Positions 36,116-46,900 of a DNA stretch of 64,000 nt are shown in pieces (the stretch's first letter is position 1; each line of letters begins with the position of its first letter). The stretch covers positions 119,009 to 183,008 of the forward strand of contig NW_025064936.1 in assembly GCF_019112545.1 (NCBI RefSeq), read 5' to 3'. Origin of the DNA: Guyanagaster necrorhizus (Eukaryota; Basidiomycota; Agaricomycetes; Agaricales; Physalacriaceae). The translations under genes and the position numbers were made by a program. Under the pieces are notes generated by a model. The model was given only the letters and a program-made list of their open reading frames with translations, was not told where the DNA came from and did no database searches.

Positions 36116-39100
36116 TTAATTCAGAGATATTTTATAGTCCCATATGGCCTCTGCAGCATCCATCCTCCTCTCATTGATCCACTAGTTGGATTCAGGCTCA
36201 TACCTCTTCTAGCTGATTAGGTAGTTGACTGTAGTAGTTGTTCCACCTCTTGCACCTTTATTTTTCATATCTTGTGAGCCAGTACTTGGTTGATTTAATA
36301 ATGTTCTTCATTATTAACTAGGTCAGGCAGAGGTGGTGGTGGACATTTCTGGTTAAGGAATGCCAGTGTGATATATGGGGAGAGTAATGTTTCATTAAAA
36401 ACATTGTGAACCTTCTAGTGCTCTGATAAACATAGGTGGTATGCTGATGCTCTGATCTTTTTCAGGATTGGGAATAGCCCTGTGCATTTATCAGATAATT
36501 TCTGTTTAGGTCGAAGAAGGTGAAGATTCATCATATCAAGCCAAACTTTATCACTGATATTATAGTCATGAGCTTGATGGTGATGGGCATCATATTGTTT
36601 TTTCATCAATACAGCAGCCTTCTTGAGAGCTGCCTGGATTTTGATATGAATTTTCACTATTGTAGTGGCAAAATCAATGGACATCAGTGTCATTGTGTGT
36701 GATCAAGTTGTTTGTGTAATGTTTGGAGGTCATCTGTAATTGATGAAGAATGGGGTTTTCCCTGTAGTAGAATGGATGCAGTTATTATGTTGGAAGGCTG
36801 CTAATATAAGCCATTTGACCCAATCATCTTGTCAGTAGTTAATGAAGAGTTGTAGGTACTTCTCAATCTTCTGATTTGCTCATTTGGTCTGTCCATCCAT
36901 TTGAGGGTGATATGCTGTGGAAGTATTGCATTTAATGTTAAGGAGATGATAGAGATCATCCAAGAATTTGGAGATAAATTGTGGTCCTCAATCTGAAATG
37001 ACTGTCTGAGGCATACCATATTTGGCATAGACTTCATCACACAGTATCTTTGTCCATCCTTTCAACATGAGTTCTGTCAAACATGCAATGGGAATGATTG
37101 CTTTTGAGAAGAAGTTGATGATGATGATGATAGCATCATAGCCATTGCAGTCAGGGAGTCTGGTTATCATGTCAACTGAAATATGAGTCCAGGGTGCTTC
37201 TGGAATTTCATTGGGATGCAGGGGTGCCACCTTGGCCCATGTCATTGCTTTTTCTCATTGACAGATCTTACACCCTTTAACATATTGTTCAATGTCTTGT
37301 CCTAGCTTTGGCCACCAGTATTCACATAATACTAGCTCTTTTGTCTTTGCAATTCCTAGCTGCCTCCAAGTTGTATGATCATGGCATGTGGTGATGATCT
37401 CACCTCATAACGTTTGATCTCTGGGGATATAGATCCATCCATTATACCAGATCATTCCTCCTTTCTTTGTCATACCCCTTTCATGGTTTAGAGATAGAGC
37501 CACATGTTGGTCCCATTTACTGGTGTCTCTGGTTATGCTCTTGATCTGCTCATAGATCTCTTCCTCCATTGGCATAACTATAGCATGGAAATGTTCCAGT
37601 TATAATAGTGTGACTCTCTTGTTATCACATCCCCCTTGATCATGATCTGCCCTTCTGCTAAGGAGATCTGCCTTCTTGTTCATCATTTCTGCCTTGTGGT
37701 GAAGCATGTAGGAGTATTGACTTAGCTCAGTGACCCAGCAAGCTTGTCAGTGGTTGAGCTTTTGAGGCTGTTGGAGGTATCAAAGGTTTTGGTGATCAGT
37801 CTAGATTTTGAATGTCTGAACTACTCTGATAAGGTAATGTTGCCACTCCTCTAGGGCAAGCATTATTGCCAGTAGTTCTTTGTCATATATCTCATAGTTG
37901 TGTTTGGTGACTGTCAAAGCTTTGGAAAGGAACACCACTAGTCACCATCTTTCCTCCTGCTTCTGGGATAGCACAGCCCCAATGGCTCTCTCACTTGAGT
38001 CTGCTTCTACATGGAATTTGCCATTCTGATCTGAGATAGCTAGTATGACATCCTCAGCCAGTTGTTGTTTCAGATCATCAAATGCCATTTGTTGTGAGGG
38101 TCTCCAGACCCAGAGGGTATTACCAGTTAACTGTGTCATTAGCCATACTATTTTGCTGTAGTCTCATATGAACCATCAGTAAAAGTTGGTGAACCCCAAG
38201 AAGGATTGGAGCTCCTTCTTCTTGGTTGGCTCCAGCCACTCAACTACTCTGGCCACTTTGATGGAGTACATCTGGATGCTCTCTTCACTGATTATGACTC
38301 TGAGGTATTTGGTCTTGAGTACCTCAAATTCACACTTTTCAGCCTTGAGAAACAATTTATGTTTTCTCATTAGGGCAAGTACCTGGCAGACTAGGCTTTG
38401 ATGTTCCTTCTTCATCTTGGACATGATCAGGATATCATCCAGGTAGATGGTGACCTTTCCAGTAGCAATGAGATCTTTAAATATATCATTCATCATCCAC
38501 TGGAAAGTGGCAGGAGAGTTGGTCAATCTGAAAAACATGATGGTGGGCTCAAATAGCCCTTGGTTGGTCTGAAATGTGGCCTTCCATTCATCCCCCTCCC
38601 TGATTCAGACATTGTTATACCTCCACTGAACATCAAGTTTGGTGTAGTACTTGGCCCCTCAGAGCTTATCCATTAACTCTGAGATTAGCAGAAGCAGATA
38701 GCAATTTTTGATTGTCATTTCATTGAGCTTCTGATAATCCTGTATCAGTTGGAGCTTCCCATCCTTCTTTTTGATGGAGAAGAAGGGTGAGGCCATTGGT
38801 GACTTCAATGGTCAAATGCATCCACTGGATAAATTCTCATTGAGGAACTTGTCCAGCTCTTGCTGCTTGTTATTGCCTAGAGGGTAAGTCTTCCAATCTA
38901 GATTAGCATTAGCATTCAGAATTAGTTCGATAGCATGATCCTATGGTTTCAGCTCTGGGAGTTCATTGAAGCTTTCCTTTTCAAATGGGTTCCTATAGTC
39001 CTGAGCCCACTCAGGTACCATTTCCTCAAATGTTTTTTCTTCTCTGTCTGCCACCATCTTTGCTGCTAAGTCATTGGCATGATGTATGACTCATACATGC

Positions 39101-42100
39101 AGGGCCTGCTGTATGTCAATGGTAAGAATAGTCTTGCTGTCCTCCATCTCTTCATCCCATTTATCATCAGGATCCTCATCAGGCAACTCAAAGGGGATTT
39201 TCCAGCACTTGCATCAGGCAAATGTCACTTTCTCAGCCTTCCAATTGACTAGTGGGTTGTGCCTGATTAGCCAATCATGGCCTAGGAACACTTCTTTGGT
39301 TCCTGGGTCAGTTACCATGAGGTCAATTCATTCAGAATGATCTCTGATGGTGAGTCAAACTTCAACAAACTCTGTGATCAAATCAGCTTGGTTTTTAGTC
39401 CCATCTACATTATAGACAGGAATAGGAGCAGCAGTGGCTCATGTAGAGAGTTGGTGCTTGTTGACAAAAGCTTGGTTTATTAAACTGCTGGTGCAGCCAC
39501 TGTCAATTAATGTTATTACTGAGTGGGCAGCTTGGTTGATGAGTGTCTCTATTTGGGCTTTGATTGTAAGGTCTCTTTCTGTAGCTTTGGATCAGGAGAC
39601 ATATTGTTAAGGTCCATGAAGTTTGTCAAGCCATTCCAGGGCTTGGCATCTTTCTGCTTCTTTTATCTCTCTAACCATTTCATCAATGACTTTCTCAGCT
39701 CAAGCCTTGTGTATCCAGTTTTTGAGCACAGCCTTTGCTGCTTCTTCTGTTGGCACCTCTCATATGGCTCTCCACATCTGTTTGGTATCAAAAGGTTTGA
39801 GCCATACCTTGGGGGTCTCTCCCCCTGTTCAGCCTGTGAGCACTTGAGTTTTCTTTGTTTGTCATTCTTGGGTGTGCAAAGTAATAGTTTTGGGTATATT
39901 CGAATGCACATATAATTTAGGCATATGAGTAACTACAGAAATACTATTAGTCTGTCCAGCAGCTATGGATTGCACACTATGAAGTCTTTCAGCTGATCCA
40001 GTGGAATCACTCATTGGTCAGCCCTATCTTTTACCTTCTCTTTCTTCATGTCAGGGCCCAGGCCTTCCTCTTCTGTCTGGAGTTTGGTGATCTGAGCCCA
40101 GATATCTTCTCTAGTTTGCTTCTTCTTTGGGCAGTCCTTCAACATATGGCCCTTCTGATTGCAGTTGAAGCACTTCCCCTCCTTTTTAAGCTGATTGATA
40201 TTCATTGGCTTTTCTGCTCTGGTATATGTAGTCCTAGTGCCTATATTCTGGGCCAAGTAGGATGGGCTGGCTGTTGAGGATCCTGATTTGACAGTATTGG
40301 TCATGCTGATGTTTTTACCAGGAGATGACTGGTTCAGCTTCCAGTAATCTTGTAAAGTGTTTTATTCTGCCTTCTGCCACTGTTGTTCCTTATACATTTC
40401 AATAATTTATTCTTTCCATTCATCATACTCCTTTGGAATCAGTTGCTTGATCCTGATGGCCACAATCATCATAATGTAAGAGAATGGGGTTTCTCTCTTG
40501 AGGGCCTCAACCATTCTTCCATCATCTGCTATATTATCTCATATTCCTGCTAACTTGGCAAGTCATTCCAACTTGTCAAAATAATCAGTTGCCACCTTAT
40601 CTCTCATCTTCCAGTCCTTGATCTTTTGTTTGTGCACCTTCTGTATGGCTGGATCAATGAACTTGTCATTTAGCATCTGTTTGAATACTGGCCAAGAGGG
40701 GTACTGATAATGCTCTCTTGTGGTTGATGAGAAGTTGGGTGAGATCAGAATCCACCAGATTTTCATCTTGTCCTTGAGATAAAAGGCTGCAAATACTATC
40801 TGATTCATGTTAGTTTCAAGGTAACCAGTATATACCTCGAAATATTGTTTGCAGTTGACCAGAAATCAGTTGATATCATTCAAGGCCCTCTTGAATGGTC
40901 AGGGCTTTCAGAATAAGTCTGGTTTGCATTGCAGTACTGTGGCATTCTCTGGTAATGGTCTCATTGGGTTCAGCTATTCTTCAAAGGGTGGATGTCACTA
41001 CTCAGTTGGTGGTCCTGGAAACAAATGTAGAGAGTTATCATCTGCAACAGAGCTGCTCTGAGGGGTGGCTTCCTTTCACATGATTACCCCATCTCATACA
41101 GTGAATCCTAATTGAACTGCTTCTGGATTGTCCCAGACTGATTCTTTACTAGAGCTGCTCCCAGTGGCTTTGTCTGGTGGAGGCTGAGCAGCTAGTAATC
41201 AGCTGCCAACCCCCATCCATGGGTTATGGTAATCAGTAAGGGGGGGTTTGGGCTGTGTGTGAGTCTTGGTGAGCCATGTTGCCAATGTTTGTACCAAGAG
41301 GATGGAGTATGAATATTGGCTCTGAATAGAGGGGGCTGTGTATGCAGCTCACTTTGGAGTGATAGGTGGTGACCAAGGCATTGGTCAGACTTTTGCTGGG
41401 GACTGATAGGCTGGTAGTTTGCCAAGCTGATCTTCTGAGTGCTGTCAATTATACCCTTCTGCCACATATGTTGTTGCAGCATGTCTAAGGATCTCCTGTC
41501 ATTCAGTTGGTTCATTGATATATAGTCTACCCATGAAGGTCAATAACCAGTTATCATCATGCCATAGGTATGTTACCCCTCTCTAGTACAACTCCTCAAA
41601 CTCTTGCTCTCTATTCCTTCATATTTCTTCCTTCAGGGCTTCTTTGTCTGTATCTTCAGGATAAAAGTAGCCAAGGTCTCTGGTGATCCCATGGGATAGA
41701 TTACTACTCCTGCTGTCCTCATCTTCCTCATCCAGTTGGTTCTTGTTCTCCTCATCCTCAATGAGAGACATGATAGGCTGGTCAAAGAAACTCTCCTCAC
41801 CCTCAGAGGGTCAGACTGTCACTTATGACCTGCTGTTCTGACTGTGTGCTGGGCCCAGCAGTGGGGCTCAAGGGAGCAGGGGCTGGTGTAGTGGTATACT
41901 CTGCTCAGAGATGGCTTCCAATCTCATTGTTATACTGGTTTCCTCCTGCTGCTCACATGACCTTCACTCTCTTGCTATAGATGCAGAAGTTTCCATAGAG
42001 TTGCTCATTGAGGAATTGTTGAGTGACTCTACTTCTAAGAAAGCCTCAGAGGGCATGGGTGGAGACATGGGCATTGAGAGATACTCAACACCTATGGTGC

Positions 42101-42929
42101 CTGAGGACAGACTTGTCATCCTCAAGGGCAGTATCAGTGCTGGGGGTGTATCAGAGAGGAGGATATTTGAGGGTTTTGGGACTGGCAGGGTGGAAATCAG
42201 CCTGCCCAGGAGGAGAGATCCTGTTGTCCCCCCTTCTCCTTGCTTCATCAGTGGAGAGGATCTCTCAGGGGCTGTCTGTCTATGGGTCATGCCCATTGCT
42301 GGTGCTAGGTTTCCAGAAGATGGGGGAAGAGAGTGAGAGCTCTGAATGGAGCCCATACTATCCCAGGGAGCCACTCTCAAGGGGAGCTGCCTCAGCCTCT
42401 TGCTGCTGTTGTCAGTGCTGTTAGTCTCACTCTTCTTCTTCTGTCTCTCACTGGGCTTCTGCTTAGATGAAATTGATAATGTCAGACAGGTGTGGGCTTC
42501 AGACCTGCTGCTCCTCCTGTAGTACTGCTGTGCTATAGTTAAACAGGACATTGAGATCCCAGATGAGGAAATATCAGTGAATGATGTCATCCTGAGCTTC
42601 TCATTCCCTTTGTTTGTTATCAAGTCTTTGGTCAGACATTCTCCTCATCCTGCTGCTGGTCCTGACAGAGTGTTGGGTTGAGATGAGACTTCATGCAGGA
42701 GTGACATAGGGAGGTGGGAGATCTGAAGAGTTATGTTGGGATCTTTGAGCCACTCTAATGGCCTCAAGGAAGTCTCTGGCATGGTCAGCAATTCCATGGG
42801 TTCAAGAGATGGAGGAAGGGTTAGAGGATGGAGACTGCTCAAAGAAACCTGCAGGAAGGTCCTCATCTTCATGGTCAGAGATTGGGGGCAGGACCTATGG
42901 GTTTCAGAATCCTGCAAGGCAATTGTCAC
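36116..42929 (-). pseudogene. Gypsy 2 gag-pol with integrase and chromodomain-like tail
   Basis: From the 5' side: a Ser/Pro/Glu-rich gag leader (42,929-41,960); gag core; zinc knuckle CFNCNQKGHMLKDC near 40,170; protease IDSGCTSSLINQAF near 39,490; RT with YLDDILIM near 38,440 and the framework MFFRLTNSPATFQWMMNDIF at 38,538; and RNase H (NGKFHVEADSSERAIGAVLS) near 38,020. Integrase follows, with VDMITRLPDCNGYDAI at about 37,170 and YHPQMDGQT near 36,905. The tail, LISWKRYEPESN near 36,190, matches the Y-L-V-K-W-x-G-Y-x-x-E-x-N-x-W core of chromodomains, which bind methylated histone H3. Several stops interrupt the frame. Confidence 0.9.
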
Positions 42930-43337
42930 AGTCTCTGCTTAGTCATCAGAGAGATTCTTGTCTTTCTTCCTGAATGTCCCCTTGATGCAGGCTGCTAGGT
43001 CCAGCTTCTGGTAAGGGGCTTGTCAGAGGCTGGTGGGATATTCTTTGGGATTTAGAGATGTCATGTAGTGAGAGGTTGGAGGTTATGTTTTATAGGATTT
43101 GTCAGATATATTGAAACTCCTGATAGTATCTGATAGCCCAGGCAGTAACTGATTAGTGTCTACAGTACAGCTGTATGATCACCAATAAGCCTAACAAGGT
43201 TCTGATAATGGAAGCTAGAAGTTCAAAGAACTCATGGGTAAAGCTAGGGTCTGATAGATTGATATTGATCAAAGGCATTCAGTTTCCTTTACACTAATCA
43301 TGCATAAGGAAAGGGAAGGAGCAGCTTTGAGCTAATT

Positions 43338-43795
43338 GTTAGACTCAAGTTGCACATGACTATAGACACATGATAAACTGACATCACTTCACACTTTGAG
43401 TGGAGCATCAGGGTTCACTTTTGTGACTATTAGTCATTATGCATCAAGGCCTTAGGATTGGCTCAAGGATAAAATAGTATGAAGATAAACTTTAGCTCAA
43501 AGCTGGGGTTTACCAGTGAGAGCAAGCTTTCTTATATACTACAGTCTGTGTCTTCTATAAATACTGCTACTTATTATATGTTTGAGTGCTATTGTGCTTG
43601 TTGTTCTTGAGCATCATGATATCTTTTATTCATGCAATTGTGCATCATTGGACAACCATATCACAGTGAAAGACAATGACTGACTAGGCTTGTTGTGCTG
43701 ACTAAGCTAGTCCCATGGTCTTAGGCACCTGTGTAGATGCTCTCACTAAGCACAAGATAGGGGTGAAAAAAGTGAAAAAAGTGAAAAATCATAAC
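43338..43795 (-). repeat. Gypsy 2 5' LTR
   Basis: 458 bp, on the plus strand from TGTTAGACTC to AATCATAACA. Read on the minus strand it begins TGTTATGATTTTTCAC. It includes a TTATAGAAG-type TATA region that is missing from the other LTR. Confidence 0.92.
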
Positions 43796-43950
43796 ACTTG
43801 CTGAGTAATGGAGTTAAGCCAATATCTCTACACACTACACCACAAAGCAGGGATGATGAACAAGAAGGCTGACCTCTTCAGTCATAGAGCAGATCATGAC
43901 CAGAGGAGGCATGACAATGAGAGGGTGACATTATCAATGCTCTCTTTCTC
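43796..43950 (+). pseudogene. Gypsy element 1, resumed pol fragment
   Basis: After the CTTGC duplication the frame reads MELSQYLYTLHHKAGMMNKK and ADLFSHRADHDQRRHDNERV. This is the segment after RNase H, matching element 3 at about 48,122-48,240. It breaks off near 43,950, where a gag leader resembling 28,615 (STETSTDIA) begins, so the rest of Gypsy 1 has been lost. Confidence 0.85.
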
Positions 43951-46900
43951 AATGATGACTTCTACAGAGACTTCTGCTGATATAGCATGAGAATGGAGAG
44001 AGAAAGAGAGTGAGAGAGGAACTAGAGAGCTGGAAGGGTCAGGCCTTCCTGACCTCATCAACAGCCTACTACTCAAACCACCAGTGGAGGGACTAGAATT
44101 CTGAACCAACAGAGAGCTCTCCTGTAATGATCCAAGCTCCTGAACCATCCATTTACAACCCACCCACTGACTTTCCTGAGGACAGTGAGAAGGATAAGAA
44201 GGAGGAAGGGACAGATGAGGATGAGAAGGATGTCCCAGCAGAAATTGACCCATAGCTACAGTATGGTGAATCAGACCAAGAAGCACTCAAAGAAGAAATC
44301 AACTGCAGCCAGCAGCAGGAATTCAAAAGACTGTACCAAGAGGGGATGAGCTTATTATGAAAGAAAATTAGCTGGCTGATGACTCTGCTAAGCAGGAGGT
44401 ATTCAAATGCAGACAATGAAGAAAAAGGACATTTATTACAGTATATAGCTACTGACTATGCAATCTATATTTATAACAGGACACATCCCAAGGATCAGTT
44501 AAAGAAATTACCATCCTACTAGTATAAGATCTGACCCATGCCTAACACTCCACCAGTGCCACTGAAACATGCCAAGTACACCACTTTATCCACTCAAACT
44601 ATCAGCAGCAGGCCTTCATAAAGTACTATGGCCAACCAAGAAGCAATGGTATAGGCCATACAATCTAGGTGCTAAGAACCCCTGTGGCCTATTGGATTCT
44701 AAAATCCTTTGACCAGCCAATAAAGCTGGTTATTCATCAGAGCAGAACAGGCACCAGCAGACAAGAACACTGAAGGAAATGACTCAGAAGCCACATGGCT
44801 CAGATTTACTATATGAAATGAGAGGATAGTGCAGAAGGAAGCCTCATCTGAAGGAAGTCCTGTTGCCAATGACAGATCTACATTCACTTCCAGGCCCTCC
44901 AGCAGAATAGAAATGGCCATCATTTGACAAGTACTCTAATCTGATGGATGCCCTTCCCCAGAATGCTGCTATGCTACAGTGCAAACCAGATATTGTCTGA
45001 ATCCCCTGACCCTTCAAGGGTGCATCTGATGATATTTATCACTTTCTTATCAACTGTGAATAATACTTTGAGGTCTATATGGCCTACCTAGATGCCAACA
45101 TGAACAAGGTCACCTTTGCCACATCATACTTTAAAAGCAAGGCAAAGCATTGGTGGATCCTTATTGCTCCAACCCTCCACTCCACCACCTGCCAACACTA
45201 CTAGTATTCATCTTGGGCCATCTTTAAACAAATGGTCCAAGACAAGTTTATTAACTCTACAGTTCAAGAAGTGCACAAGAACAAAATGAAGAAACTTTGC
45301 ATGGGTGATAAGATCACCAGTGAATACTTTGACAAACTAGAATGACTAGGAACACTGGCTGGAGTATGAGAGAGCATTGATGATGATGGATGAATGGTTG
45401 AGTACCTCAAAATTGTGATGCCCCTATCTTACATCAGCATGATCTCCAATATCAGTGCTAATATCCTGAAAGGATATGACATATGGAAGGCCAGGATCAC
45501 AGAAATGAACAAGAAAAGACTGCAGCAGAAGGCAGCCAGTGCTGGGATTATGATTGACCAGAAGAAAACAACTCTGATGTCCAATGGAAAGTCCACCAGT
45601 AGTACTCCAGCAAAATCCAGCACTGCCACCACCTCCTCCTACACCACACAGAAGAAAGAGACTGGAATGACATATACAGAGAGTGAGAAGCTGATGGACA
45701 TAGATCAGCTCAAGAAGGAGAGCAAGTGTTTCAACTGTGGGCAGAAGGGGCATATGTCTAGAGACTGTCTGAGGAAGAAGCAAACCCAAGAAGACATACA
45801 GGTGCAAATCACAGAACTGCAGAAAGAAGCAGAGGGACTGAAGGACTTAGGCACAGATACCAAGATGAAAGAGGTAAAAGACAGAGCCAATGAGTGAGTG
45901 ATTCCACTTGGTCAGCCAAAGAACTTAATGGTGTGTCAATAGTAGCCATGGGTCAGACTCATATGCCTTATGTAGATACTGCTATTTACACACATTTGAA
46001 TATACCCTGAGTTTCCCTGACTACTCCCACACTCAAAGAATCACAAAAACCCAAGACTCAACTGCCTATAGGCTGAACAGAAGGAGAGACCCCCACTGGC
46101 TGGCTGAAACCATTTGAAACTGAATGGACCTGGTGGGCCATCAGCAAAGCCCAGACCAGAGAGGAGGCTGAAGCAACTTTACAAACCTGGATCCATTGAA
46201 CCCAGGTCAGTGAGGTGGATGATGAATTGATAAAAGAAATACAGAATGCAGGGCAGGAGAAAGCTCTGGAATGGCTAGATGAACTGTGAGGGCTAAAGAA
46301 GTTTATCCAATGACAAAAGGCTTATGGTCAGGACCTGACAACCAAGGTGCAGATACACACTTGCACCAATCAAGCCATGTTTACAGTCACCATGCTGATT
46401 GACAGTGGATGCACCAGGAGTTCAATCAACTGAGTCTTTGTTATCAAACACAGGCTCCCAACAAAAGGCACCATCACTCTCATCCCCATCTATTATGCCA
46501 ACAGAACAAAGAACAAGCCAGATTGATCACTGAATTCATAGAACTTCATCTAACATTCAGAGACCATTCAGAAAGGATCAACTTGGTGGTCACTGACCTA
46601 GAAACAAAGGAGCTATTCCTTGGCCATGACTGGTTGATATATCACAACCCACTCATCAACTGGAAAACCAGATGAATCACCTTTATCTAGTGCCAATGCA
46701 GAAAAACTCTTTTCACTCTGCTGGACATGGACTCAGAGGACCAATGGGATGAAGAGATGGAGGATGGTGAAACCATCCTTGCCATTGATGCTGATAAAGC
46801 CCTGCATGCCAGAGTGATCCATCATGCTAATAAATTGGCAGCCAGAGCAAATGAAGGGAAGAAGGAGAAGATGTTCAAGGAAATGGTCTCTGAGTAGGCA

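Larger units (their letters stand above)
35694..43800 (-). mobile_element. Complete chromodomain-type Gypsy (element 2) nested in Gypsy 1, with TSD
   Basis: The element spans 35,699-43,795 between two LTRs and is flanked by the perfect duplication CTTGC at 35,694-35,698 and 43,796-43,800. Joining the flanks restores the RNase H-to-integrase text of Gypsy 1 (QQAC, then MELSQYLYTLHHKAG), paralleled by QQAQ ... MELTKYDYTLHHKAE in element 3. Internal order on the minus strand is gag, zinc knuckle, protease, RT, RNase H, integrase, chromodomain-like tail. A purine tract (AAAGAGGAGGTA) precedes the 3' LTR. It is younger than Gypsy 1, which it disrupts. Confidence 0.95.

Noticed and set aside
41911..42424. 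Plus-strand open frames of 133-141 codons
   Set aside because: They are antisense to the gag leader of Gypsy 2, whose minus-strand frame (41,964-42,623) contains METSASIARE, matching the other gag copies.
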